Source: Atriophallophorus winterbourni (lineage: Eukaryota > Platyhelminthes > Trematoda > Plagiorchiida > Microphallidae). Taken from it: a DNA stretch of 64,000 bases. Below, one piece after another: positions 46,301 to 58,400 of this stretch (positions within the stretch are counted from its first letter, which is position 1; each line of letters starts with the position of its first letter). The stretch spans positions 1-64,000 of the forward strand of contig JACCGJ010000323.1 of assembly GCA_013407085.1 (NCBI GenBank). The letters are read 5' to 3'. The notes under the pieces are model-generated. The model was not told where the DNA came from, made no database searches, and was given only the letters and a program-made list of their open reading frames with translations. A program made the position numbers and the translations under genes.

Positions 46301-48437
46301 GAACATCGTGGTTCGTTGTACGAACCCTATGCAACAGTGGCATTCAAGTGTAACCTTGTTTACCAATTATCCACTGTTTCAAGTCTCACGGAACCTAATC
46401 TTACTGTCTCCACCTGATGACGGCAAACAGCCAGTAACCGTTAGTGGAGTGTAATTTCGGGGGATGTGAGCAACACATAACCTTACTTGTATTTAAGTTT
46501 TAAGGAAAACGTGTAAACAAAAACACGAAAAGTATGTTTTCCGAAAAAGAATTTGACGCGAAGCTTCCTTATTACGGAGTACATTAGACTAAGCATTTTA
46601 TTGTGCAAGATTACTGTATTATTATTTTGTTATCCTACGTGTTATAGTTAGTTTTTGTTAGCGTGTTTCGAGTGGCTTGAAAGAATGCAAAGGAATAATT
46701 TCGGTATCGTTTTGCCGTTATATCACCTCATCCTCAAAAGAGCCACAAAACTGGCAGCATGTACCAGATATTATGTGACAGAACAAAATCCTCACTAGGC
46801 GGAGAACGATGATATCTAATTGATTATTGAGTCTGTAGATAAAAGCACGACATACTCGGATGAGTAAAATAAAGCGTGCATTCAATCAAGTTTTATGGAT
46901 GAGCAGCAGGTCATCAGCATGGCGGACTCCTTGCGGCGTTTACTGTCTTGTGTCATAGCAAGCTTTTCTCACAAAGGATCACAGAAATGATTTTAAAGCT
47001 ACCAATCTGCCGTACGTAGAAATCACGCAATTGGATTAAGTCTATGTTTGGTGAAACGCGGACATGCGTCTAATGCGAACAGCTGATTGAAAATTGTTGA
47101 CTGCCAAGTCCAACATGCAGTGTTTACAATGCTCAATATTTTATTAACACTTATACTTTACTACATGGATATATTTTAGCAAATATCGCCCTGGATCACA
47201 ACAACCTGTTGCTTTGGCTTGCTATTTCCGCTCTCTCACACAGACATGCACTCACTACAACTCGTTTCAGGCTGTTTGCACATATCACGAAGGGGCAATA
47301 CGTTCAGGATCCACCGGCCTCGAAATAGTGGAGAAATGATAAACTAGGTATGAACTTCTAAATCATTGTTGGATCAGGTTAGCACGGCCAAACGTGTGCG
47401 ATTAAACCCATGGAACTTAGAACTCAGAAAGTTTTATGGTAGAAAAAGCAGTAAGCTTAACATTAACCATAGGATGGCGAGGTATATGGATTAGAACTAT
47501 AGAATATCTCAAAAATCAATAGGGACAGTCACATACCGCGTGGTTCGTCATATACTCATCGAGTTTAGAATCGAAAACCGCAACAGGTTCCGAGCGTTTG
47601 AAATAAAATATCCGCATGTAAGAACAGGATTCCCATGCTCGTGGATTCAACAAATGTACTTGATCAGGGTGATCGTGCCAGCCTTATCCAACAATAATCT
47701 ACAAGTTCACACATCGTTGTTTTATTCCCGACTGATTGCCGCAGTTTCTACAGAGGAATAGCCGATTGTTACCAACCCTGGAAAACTTATCCCCAATCTC
47801 GATTCTTTCAGGCCTACGCTAATGTTACCAATTTCGATCATCGTCGAAATGAAACGGTGCAGATGCGGTCGATCGTGCGTCGTTTCATTCCGCGGTCATA
47901 CAGAAACGCATGCCGTGTACTATCGACCAACAAACCCAAGAACCATAACAAACTGGGTGGATCTGCGGACATGGCGATCATGATGACGGATCAACCGTTT
48001 GACCTCACCGCCGATTTCGTGGAGATTGCACGGCTGGCATTGGAATCGAGGCACAAATTCGGTGAAAAGATGAACAATACCGAGAAGTTTGACGCGTTTA
48101 TTGTGGGTTTCGGTAGAGATCCCAGTAGTGGAACAAGTGGAATTTTGCGATATGGTAATTCCAATTTATAAATTTCTCATTTGAAGGCTACATCACAATA
48201 TCCAAATGTCCTTGGTATCTACGCGTGGACACAACCGGGGCATATTGTGCCGATTCCAGTGAGAACGAACAAGCCGCTGAGGTTGGCGACAGCGGTGGTC
48301 CTCTGATTGGAATCGCTGGTCAAGTAATCGGCGTTACATCCATCGCCGTCGGCGGGTGGACAGTTTTCTCTAGTGTCACGACTCACGAAGATTTTATCCA
48401 TCATCACTTGTACGAACGCATCAATGATACGTTGTAA
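43368..48437 (+). CDS. Secreted S1-family (chymotrypsin-like) serine protease, three exons
   Basis: Exons are 43368-43667, 47812-48154 and 48187-48437. Intron 1 is 4144 nt (GTAAGT...TTTCAG, phase 0). Intron 2 is only 32 nt (GTAATT...GAAG, phase 1). The joined frame gives 297 residues with no internal stop. A hydrophobic N-terminus (residues 1-19) looks like a signal peptide. The triad is His66 (LTAGHC), Asp153 (ADMAIM) and Ser250 (GDSGGPL). IQKGYEA..EEFPSIV matches the usual mature N-terminus (IVGG..A...FPW), but no basic residue precedes the Ile. The position equivalent to trypsin Asp189 is Ala244, and the usual Cys191 is Glu246, so trypsin-like specificity is not expected. The His-Asp spacing is longer than usual. 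Intron 1 is filled with LINE, SINE and hammerhead repeats. The family call is firm; activity and substrate are unknown. Confidence 0.88.
44087..44232. repeat. Fold-back SINE fragment
   Basis: 44087-44120 is the SINE tail in minus orientation (ATTTGTGACTACT, then CCAGGCCCATCG). 44121-44232 is the SINE body and tail in plus orientation, ending in ACAAATATAA. The two pieces meet head to head. Confidence 0.65.
45080..45330 (-). mobile_element. RTE-like LINE C-terminal fragment
   Basis: The plus-strand wording GCTGCAGGAGAGATTGTTCC, TCGGACTGTTTAGT matches the finger-coding end, here decayed. The flanks resemble the element's 3' tail. Confidence 0.45.
45661..46030 (-). mobile_element. RTE-like LINE C-terminal fragment
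   Basis: Closely similar to 52110-52410 in the same orientation, including GATTCGGGAGGAACAATCTC and the CGGCGGCGTGATCTGCGTTC patch. One frame reads HAAGVQLIPYNRVLAI, but the coding frame is the one with the RDCSSRIGLFSH-type finger. Confidence 0.65.
46225..46485 (+). repeat. Hammerhead repeat, family A, nearly complete
   Basis: Plus-strand unit with body hairpins GAATCAC-TAT-GTGATTC and GGTTCGT-TGT-ACGAACC near 46276-46326, followed by the hammerhead at 46408-46449. There perfect stem I and CTGATGA are kept, but GAAA is GTAA. It lies in protease intron 1. Confidence 0.75.
46690..46990 (+). repeat. Unclassified tail repeat shared with 54.4 and 56.4 kb
   Basis: Wording such as GCATTCAATCAAG and TCAGCATGGCGGACTCCTTG, AAGCTTTTCTC is found inverted at 56430-56510. 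In part it also recurs at 54470-54540, downstream of a LINE finger end. Probably a LINE 3' untranslated tail. Confidence 0.45.
47190..47420 (-). repeat. Decayed family B hammerhead repeat
   Basis: GTTTCAGGCTGTTTGCACATATC in minus sense recalls the family B hammerhead. The body wording (AGTGGAGAAATGATAAAC, GTTGGATCAGGTTAGC) fits family B. The core is lost. Confidence 0.45.
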
Positions 48438-48734
48438 ACCTGAAAACCTAAATTATAAAATCTTACAAATACTATGCACTAAAGTCATCAAAGTGTACAG
48501 AAATACCGCTAAATGCTAATTAGGGGTGAATTAGGTTGTTGCAATGGAGAACATAAAATGTCCGTCACTCCTAACTAGATTTTTGTATTCCATAATCAAA
48601 TACAATACCGAATGCTTGAACTATCATCTACTTATGGTGCAGTCAACTTAGTCTTTTTGGAAAAAATGAATAATAGAGCGATGCGTAATGTTTGCGCATT
48701 CAATATTGTAATATCACATAGTTGTGCCTAGAGG

Positions 48735-49020
48735 ACCAAAGTGATGTGTTGCTCACATTCCCCGAAATAACACTCCACTACCGGTTTCTGGCTGTTTGCC
48801 GTCATCAGGTGGAGACAGTAAAATCAGGTTCAGTGAGCCTTGAAACAGTTAAAAAGCGGTTAACAAAGTTAAACTTGTATGCCACTGTTGTTTACCGCTT
48901 TTCCACTGTTTCAAGGCTCACTGAAGCTGATCTTATTGTCTCCACTTGATGACGACAAACAGCCAGAAACGGTAGTGGTGTGTAAGGGATGGGGATGTGA
49001 GCACCACAACACATTGTTTA
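48735..49020. repeat. Head-to-head pair of hammerhead repeats
   Basis: Minus-strand family A half-unit (48735-48890) with an intact hammerhead, followed by a plus-strand A2 half-unit (48888-49020) with a mutated one at 48940-48980 (TTGATGA core, one base missing in stem III). It lies just downstream of the protease gene. Confidence 0.7.
48773..48814 (-). ncRNA. Type I hammerhead ribozyme, family A, core intact
   Basis: Minus-strand CTCCAC, CTGATGA, GGC/GCC stem II around AAACA, GAAA, GGTA triplet, GTGGAG. Perfect 6-bp stem I. Matches the family A consensus. Confidence 0.8.
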
Positions 49021-49466
49021 ACTTGCGAAAAACTTTTCTTACCTTGTTGTATCACTTTGAAACGTTGCAATGTCAATAAGTACCGCATATGTGACGGTTT
49101 AGAAATTTAACAACCGATTTTAACTGTTTTATACAATCGTCGCGAGATTACGTGCTATCTTCGATGCAATGACTCTTCTACCTTTTCATATACTATAATC
49201 TCTAACCTAAGCAGTAACAAGGTTTGACCACTTAGACACTCTTTAATATTCTTTTACACATTTGTTGCTCCAACGAAATAACAATGCCTTCATGAATGCA
49301 AATAGATTTGTTTCAGTTTTGTAGTATTTTGTAAGGCAATGCTAGCAAGAAGTAATCGAAAATGTGATTTGATTTTTTGTACCCATATCACGCGGATGTC
49401 AGAGAAATGCAGTCTTGTAATATGTCACGTCCCAGGCGATAGATGTTACAATTTTTTACGTTGAGA

Positions 49467-52400
49467 TTAGCTCACAACCGCGGCAGGTCTCGAGCCACTA
49501 GATTTCAACGCGGACTTCAGCGGCGAACTAGCTATCTGTTTGACATGACCATTAGATGCAAGCTGCACGCGTTTCACAGATTTCAATGTCTCGGTTGCTT
49601 CCTGCTCTTCATCATCCTCTTCCTCATCTTCTATTTCTTCTTCTTCATCGTCTTCAGTATCGTCTATTTCTTCGGAATATCCGCCCCGCTGACCGGCGAT
49701 GTGCTCGCTGACTTCTTCATCCTCAAAGTCTTCTTCATCATCATCATCGTCGTCGTCGTCATCGTCGTCGCGACCTTCACTAAAGAGACTGACATCTCCA
49801 CCCAGCTGTTAAAATAACGGGACAATTTGAGCGGTCATTGATTATTTGGTACGATTAGTGCATTGTGTAAATAAGATAAGCAGAATTAAATTAGCATTTT
49901 GTCTCACATATTCATTTGAAATGATTACATACCAAGTCAGTGATAAAGAACTTGCAGCTTGTTTGCTGAACACTGAAGGTGTTCAGTAGAAAAAATTATA
50001 GTTTTACTAAGGAAACAGTTTAAACAAATAAACTTCTTTAGGAGTTCATTCAAACAATGAACCATTCAACGGACTGTTTAATATGCTCATAAAATTCATT
50101 CACTTCACGGAACAAAATGTTATTAGTGGTAAGTGGTGGGAACAAGCTTTTCAAATGCCAAACGGTTTTCGTTCCTCAAAGTACCTCTGGGTTACAAGAC
50201 ATCCTGCTCTGAAGTGCAGATAGTCTTGCTTCAAATTTGGTTCTCACGAGACAGCGATGAGTTTTCAAGTAATGAGTGGTTAGTTGTAGTTTAAAAATGA
50301 GTAAAATTGTAGAGTCTCTATTTTTGTTTAGTATCTTAGGGCTATTTAAGTCCATTTGTATGCATTTTATGCCTCACACTCTAACGAAATTTTGTGCTAA
50401 TTGGGTATACAATAGTCTAAAAGCGGAGACGGACAAGGACACTGCTAGGGTTGACAATACGCTGTCGTTTGCGATGTTGCATACCGTTAAAATAGGAGAT
50501 CATTATATTACTGAGCAGTTTTATTTGCTCATAGCACACTGAAAACTGAAATTTATACGTGGAAATGAAGAATAAAACACACAGCTGACAATAGAAATTA
50601 GATACGAAAGTATGACATATGGATAAAAGTTCTTCATTCGTTGAATATCAAAACCTTAATCACCGATTATAACGATGCGGACGAACTGGAAACCAAAGGA
50701 CGTTTAGCCTTTTTGTGTCTACTTATCAGTACCAAGTCTTTCGAAATATTCACAAAGCTTATCACAACGGTCCACATTGGAAGCACTGGACTCGAGTTTC
50801 GCTCTTGTTAGAGCTCATCAGCAGTGCATATCCTGTCTCGGGTCTGACTTGAACCCAGGACCTTCACCATTGTAGTATCATGCCTTACGGCCTGAGCTAC
50901 CGACCCCCGTTTGACCGATCGCGATTAAGTCTTCTTCATGGGTTCGAGTCAGACCCGAGACAGGATATGCACTGCTGATGAGCTCTAATAAGAGCGAAAC
51001 TCGAGTCCAGTGCTTCCAATGTGGACCGTTGTGATAAGCTTTGTGAATATTTCGAAAGACTTGGTACTCATGAGTAGACACAAAACATGAACAAACTCTC
51101 CAAAACACCCCTCAACGTTTAGCCTTTCTTGATATTTTGCTAATAAGGTGATTAAATGGGGTATTTATCACAGATTCACCAAAAACCACAGGTTGAACAA
51201 TATATGCATTTCATGTGCGCACTTCCCATGAAGATTGAATAAAACGTGGCAAATAAACTATTCGCATAAGCTATTCGAATTCGCTCTGAAAGGAAACTGT
51301 TCTCGAAGAGCTTGCCCCAGTTTATCCATCTTGATTCATCAAAAGACTCATGGCTAATAAGATAACCGTACGGCGACATCGAATAAACCAATTTATCTCC
51401 GACTGTAATTAACGTGTCGTTAGGTTTAGCGAATCTTCTAAAACTCACAAGCTTGAACAACTAGTTCAACGAATTGGAAAAACGAGAATTACATTTATTA
51501 AGAACAACAATCGGACAGAAACTCAAACAAGAGCGAATTAGTCAGTCATACTGAGTGTGGATTTAACAATTCATATGCCTCGGTAGTGTGAGAAACATTG
51601 GTAGTAGGACGCGCATGTTTGGAAACCATTCTAGGAAGATAAAGAGTCCGACCTTGATCAATCTGGTGGATTCGGATCAACGGATAAAACCCGAGAATGC
51701 GTTTTCACCGCTACCGCGAAGTCGTGAGTTGACCAATACGAGGCCGTTTTAGTGTCAACAGGGGCGATAGCCGTAAAAATCTTTAGACCGAAACTTTATC
51801 CCAAACGATAAATTCAAAATCTTTCTGGTACAGTTTGCAACCATCAACAAACGCACCAGTTTCGTGATCTTCATTTCCTGTTTGTTTGTTATTGATTATT
51901 TCAATTTATGATTCATTCGATGTATGTATTGTAGCGCTTTCTATGAAATAACTAAAACGATATCATCCGCGCTAATTATTGTTTGGTTCACAGAAACGGA
52001 AATTTGCTGTCAAAATCCGATATTTTCATTTAGTCAGAAAATCAATATAATAAACAGATTGATGACACATTATGGAGGTGTATGTTGTTGTTGTTGATGA
52101 TGTTGGCCTCCTTCGGTCGATGTCGACCATGGATGTACATCACAATCGTGTGAATGTTCATGTTCTGCAGCTTTTGGAATGACTAAACAGTCCGATTCGG
52201 GAGGAACAATCTCTCCCGCAGCGCTGGCAGCGAAAGTCAGAACTCGGTTGTATTACGTCAGTTGCACGCCGGCGGCGTGATCTGCGTTCCGCAGCCAAGA
52301 GCTCTATCTGCTCCTCCCCAGTATTCAGACGACGCTTTACACAGTGCCTCTAATGTGAGCGGTCAAGAGCAAGTTTTTCCCAACTCGCCAAGTCAATGCC

Positions 52401-55400
52401 AAGGGCTTTCATATCTCTTTTGCAAACGTCTTTGTAACGCAAGTGCGGTCTGCCCAACGGTCGACTTCCTAGTTGCAACTCACCATAGAGTAGATCTTTC
52501 GGAATACGACCACTTTCCATTCTATAGACATGACCAAGCAGCGCTGTCGCGATAGAGTGGACATGCTCTGTAGACCAGCTTTTGAAAGCACTTCAGCATT
52601 AGTCACTCTGTCCATCCACGATATGTTCAAGATACGACGGATGCTTCGTAGATGGAAAGCATTCAGCTTCCGTTCGTGTCTTGCGTGGGTGGTCCAGGTT
52701 TCACTGCCGTACAGTAAAGCACGCGCTGTATACCATCATCTTTCGTCTTTATAGTCAGCTTGCGGTTACCCCAAACACGAGATTTCAAACGGGACAGAAT
52801 GACAGCTGCTCTGCCAATCCGCTTATCAATCTCCGTGTCTAGCGAGAGGTTATCCGCAATGGTTGAACCAAGGTATGTGAACTGATGTACTGATTCAAGC
52901 TGACAGTTTCCAACAGTGATGATTGGTGGCGATACAGTCCCTTGACCAAGGACTTTGGTCTTGCTCATACTGATTGTTAGCCCAAAGTCTTTGCATGCCG
53001 ACGAAAAACAGTCCATTAGAGACTGAAAGTGCTCTTGGGAGTGAGCAATAGAGGCTGCATCGTCGGCAAACAGCAGGTCACAGATTAGCACATTTCGTGC
53101 CTTGGTTTGTGCTGTCAACCGGTTTAGGTTAAAAAGCTTGCCATCACTTTGCGTGCGTAAATGAATACCTTCTGTCCTCGTCGTGGAAGCGTGCTTCAGA
53201 AGCAAAGCAAAGAAAATGCCGAACAGCGTGGGAGCAAGAACACACCCTTGTTTGACACCTCGGCGAATTTCAAAGGCTTCTGAGCTGAAACCGTTAAAAT
53301 GGACTGAGCCCTTCATGCCTGAGTGGAACGAAATAACGAGCTTTAGCAGTCTTAGGGGGCAGCCTATCAAATCAAGCATTAGCAAAGAGTGCTAACCACG
53401 AACTTTCGAATGACAAACAGAACATCACCATCCGGCCAGAAACAAACACAGAAAGCACCCAAATGGCTGACGATGAAAACCGCGAAACCACGATAACTCT
53501 GGTTTCGGATGAACTGCTCATATTATATACTTATTCTTGTATCACTATCAGGATAGACTATTTATTTTTATTTAGGTTACGTTAATTAGTTTAGCAAGTA
53601 TTACCGTTGTTTATCGATCCATATTGTCAACATACTCACACTGATATTGGATTTATGCAAGTCACTGTTAGACTGATTGGGTGCTCTCCCCTCCGTGGAA
53701 CATCTTGCCCCACGAGGAAGACTCGATCGGGTCGAATATCCAGCCCGTTCCATCGTGGTACCATCGTGTTGCTCTGTGGAACCGCGGTACGCAGCCATAG
53801 TAGGGTTAGATGTGGACATGGAGCGTATTAGACTGGAGCGGAATTCCATTAAATCGGTCTCCTCGTGAAGTGTGTTCAGAATGTTGAATGATTCGCTCAA
53901 CGTTTCCAGTGCTTTTGCGTGCCAAATCATCTCAATTTGAATGAAATCTTTCAGGATGTTCTGTGAAACAGAGGGACAACATATAGACGTAATTAGTTTT
54001 CGAGAGATGAAATCTATTAACGAGTGGGAATGAATTAATTCTTTGGAGGCACTGTGTGAAGCGTCATCTGCAAGCTGGTGAAATACAGCTACAGTTATCG
54101 GCTGCGGAACGTAGTGTATCTTCCATCGATCTGCCGAGTATTGTCTATCGCCAGGAGCGCGGCGGGAGAGATTGTGCCGCCCAAATCGGACTGTTTAGTC
54201 ATTTACAACGTTCTAAGACATTAAAACACCCTGTGCTTGCGATACGGATTGATGCTTGATATCGATCGAAGAAGTCTATTAGTTATTTGAGAGCATGCCA
54301 TCTTGGATAGGTGTTCCAATACTCCCATCGTTATCAGGGACAACATTACACTGGTAGCTTGTACCGAATGCTCAAATGACATACAAACCTGAAAAAAATA
54401 AAATCCTAAAGATGGGGAAGGGCTAGATATGAACATTCACAGATTTTCTAGAAGAGTAAACACAAACAAACTCTAATGGAACAGGCATTCAATCAAGATT
54501 CGTGAACGAGTACAGCGGAGTATCTAATAACAACAACTAATTAACCGGTGGCAACACATAGCACATTATTCATTTGCTTTTGTACGAACGAAAAAATAAT
54601 TCGTGAAAAATGTGCATTTTTATGGCCAATGTGATGTGTTGCTCACATTCGCGAAATTACACTCCCCTACCGGTTTCTGGCTGTTTGCCGTCATCAGGTG
54701 GAGACAGTAAGATTAGGTTCAGTGAGACTTAAAACAGTGGATAAATGGTAAACAAGTGTATACTGTCTCCACCTAATGACGGCAAACAGCCAAAAACCAG
54801 TAGTAGAGTGGAATTTCGGGGTGTGTGAGCAACACATCACTTTGGTCATCCATAAGCGCCGTGAGAGCTTGACCACGAATCACTATGGGATTCTGTGTTT
54901 GAACATCGTGGTTCGTTGTACGAACCCTATGCATCAGTGTCATTCAAGTATACACTTGTGCATTTGGTATGTTCACAACTATTAACCAATAGGAATAATT
55001 CATTTCACGGTATTGATGGCAAGCCTCCACTAAACGAAAATATAGATTGCAGCGAAACATTAACATAATGTTTCAATAAAAATATTACTTTTGAATGAGT
55101 GATCAATTAAAAGTCCGTACATTTTAAGTACTTCAGAAAAGGTGGTATACCAATATTGGGCCACATCAGTAGTCTTTTGCATAAGATGAATAGTAATGAG
55201 CAAATATGCGAGATGAAATTCCTAAAACATGCATCCGTTCGATATTAGACCGGGAGCTAGGAAACAGCGTATCTTGATGAAATTGCAGATAGCAATTTCT
55301 CTGCAAGCCGACTAAAGTATATTCACCTTGAGTTGTACCACGGAGATAGTGCCAGGAGGACGTGTGAGGTAACAAATACCTTGAAGGTCTCTTGTTTGAA

Positions 55401-58400
55401 CCTCCTACGGTTGAAAATTCCAAATCATGCTTAATCACGACAACCGAGTATCCTTCTTTGTGGATGAAACTATAACACAATCACCGAGACGCTGGACATT
55501 ATCATCTGGAAAATGGGTAAACTATCAGCGGCAAATAAATATACTCACACATCTACTCGGCGACACATTATTGAGTTTAAAGTGGTTTCGCTTTGACGGA
55601 GCACATGCCTAATTACTTTTGTCTTATGTTTGTGACTACTCATCCGTACCAAGCCCATAATAGAAGCACTGGACTCGAGGTTTGCTATTATTTGAGCTCA
55701 TCAGCAGTATAAATCCTCCGCTTCGGGTCATATTATTATGTGGTTGTCTATAAAGCCAGTGACACTTCTCGGCTGCATTAGTACAAATCAACAGTGCTTA
55801 AAAGTTTAACTCATTGAATACGATATTCGGCTCTTACTTTTAATTTTACACCATTGTTAGTATGCATTTCACAACGGATTGTAAAGGGGATTTAAAGTTA
55901 AGCAAACAGTCTTGAGATCTGTAACAACGACAGAGTTTAATCCTTTTTGAATCGCTTTCAATGAAACACGTAATAGTCAATTTCTCATTTTATAAAACTT
56001 TCCGTTTTAAGCTAAATTGTTGAGTTACGAATACTACAGCGACAGTCAAACTTAGCGCAAAAACGTGGATACGATGCATATGTAGTCGAAAATCAATCGA
56101 AAATATTTGGGCCAAATCGATTAGTCATTGCCATGAAAATGAAATTTGAACACTGTGGATCGGGGCAGCTTTTTGGTCGTTTTGCCTCTGACGCTGAAGT
56201 TTTGTCAGACCGATGAGGTGGCCAAACCGTCACATGGCAGTTAAAAACCCTTACTAGTAATCTTTCCAAAGTAGGCGCAGCGTGTCTTCCAGACTGGTGT
56301 CCCCGCGATCAGATATCGCAGTGCTTAGTTACGCTTCAGGATATGTCCCGAAACCGTGTTCAATGGCGGTCTTGCACTAAGCATATTCTTGGAGTGTTTG
56401 CTTAACCTTGTATGTTGTCAAGCGGAATGACGAGAAAAGCTTTTTATGATGCATGACAGTGAAAGCCGCAAGGAAGCTGCCATGCTGATGTCGCTCTACT
56501 AGTTCACAAAACTTGTTTGAATCCATGTTCCATTCGAGGTGTAGGCACCTCTTCCCAGTTTGTATGTGCTTACTCTTCTACAGAAGCCGTAGCTATTTAA
56601 GCCCCACCCTTCCCCATCTTTTAGGATTTTACTTTTTCATGGTTGTATGGCAGTTAGGCATTCGATACGTGCTACCGATGTAATGCTGTCTTTGATGATG
56701 ATGAGTCACAAGAGGAAACGTAATTAAACAGCACTCAATCCACCAAATCTTATTGGTCGTATCATAAAACAGTCTATTGTAATCCTATGAATGTCAAGGC
56801 ACGCCAAACAATATATGATACTGAAACCAAGGCATGAAGGCAAAATGTCTCACTTTTAATCCCTTCAGCCGTTTGGCTTCAAATTCAATTACGCTCCGTT
56901 CAAGCTTGTCTGCACACTTGTTCGCGTCCAAGATTGAATTGTGTAATTGAATTTCCGCCTAAAATACAAATTTAATTTAACACTCGTCCGAAACGTTTTA
57001 CCACACAAACTAGTTAGTGACCTTCATGCATCAGGTCATGGGTTTATGGTGCAGGCAAATTGAGACAACATAGACAAATTCATGCTTGCTCATGATCGTA
57101 TGGAACCAGCAATGAGAGTTACACAAAAGCACACGTACCGCTGGTCTTCGCTGTGTAAGAAATGACCGTGAAATCAATGCATTTAAACGCAGAAAAGTAT
57201 AGTTCACTATAAAATCAACACGCGTAAATCCTTCAACTTATGGATAAGTTGTATTTTATTAGAAATATCTTTACTATACACCCAAACATTTCGTATTGGC
57301 ATTGTATGTACGGATAATTTATTAAATTTACACCTACCGCCTCTAGCATATTATACTTGAGTTGGTTTCTTCTAAACTGAATATCGAACAAATAACATGG
57401 ATTATAAACGCATTAAAGGATATAAAGAACACCGAAGCGCAAACACTATTTGGACAAGCAACCAAATCTAATTATGCGGGATCAAATGAAAAATATTATA
57501 AAACGTGCTACTTATAGACAAAAGTAGTTAATACCTAAAGAAATGGACAAACGTAATTGAATGAGCGTGAATGAATACAAATTTTGATCACTGAATTATT
57601 GAACCATTAAATCTTAAAACTTTTTTGATGTTAAAAGTTAGCTGAGTTTGGCTCAGCCAAGTCAGTTGAAAACCTGGAAAATTGTATCTGATCGCACGGT
57701 CACCTCCCGATGAGTGCAAATAAAACGAAACCGATCGTTGGGTCCGTGTGATGAAAATGAATGCAAGTCCAAAATATGATCAGATTTCTGTCTTCCCTTT
57801 AAACTAGTTTAGTTTCGCAAAATCTCTCGTCCAACTGGCTACATATTCTAGGATTTATAGCATACATTCGTGCTAAGTCGATGTCGTGTTGCAGGCAAAT
57901 TCGTTGACTGTGGGTTCCATTTTTTCGTTAAGAGAAAATGTGATTATGGGACTAAAACAAGCAAGAATAACTCCCTATGGTAAGCTTTACGTTTATTGAA
58001 ATAGATTAAATGGATGTTTGGGGTGCAAAGGTGGCTCTATATATCTGATTTTCGGACTTTGCTTTCATAGCTTCTCTAGGCGCCTAAGTATAAATCCTTA
58101 TCTATTTAAGAATCATTCGTCATCCATCAGAAACCACCATATATGTATTGCGCTTCGCTATTCTGAGAATTCAAGTGATTTATTTCATTTAAATTTAATC
58201 TTCAATTTATTCAACTTGCTGTTTGATCCGCACACAAAAAACTTCAAAAATTCAACCAGCTCTCACCAATCTCACTTGTTCCGACGTCATCGATTTTTCC
58301 AATTTTCGTCGACTTGAAATTTCTTTCTTGCGTGCATTATTCTCGGTTTTTAAATTTTCCTGTATTCTTGAATGAAAATCACCAGAGGTACTTACCCTGA

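Larger units (their letters stand above)
54620..54960. repeat. Head-to-head pair of family A hammerhead repeats
   Basis: Minus-strand half-unit (54620-54762) and plus-strand near-complete unit (54763-54960) with hairpin GGTTCGT-TGT-ACGAACC and a decayed GAATCAC-TAT-GGGATTC. They lie between the fifth and sixth exons listed for the CIBAR1-like gene. Confidence 0.7.

Noticed and set aside
49443..49817. Plus-strand 124-codon ORF with a very hydrophobic, membrane-like C-terminal half
   Set aside because: It is the complement of the Asp/Glu-rich last exon of the CIBAR1-like gene. GAT/GAC/GAA repeats read backwards give Ile/Val/Phe. The minus strand has the splice acceptor, phase and homology.
50276..50542. 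Plus-strand 88-codon ORF in the last CIBAR1-like intron
   Set aside because: No homology recognised, no splice context, and the opposite strand from the host gene. Treated as chance.
51176..51460. Minus-strand 94-codon ORF in the last CIBAR1-like intron
   Set aside because: Plausible composition, but no fitting splice sites or FAM92 similarity. The flanking exons already join in phase without it.
52262..52754. Plus-strand ORFs of 97 and 74 codons
   Set aside because: Shadows of the minus-strand LINE finger and post-reverse-transcriptase region.
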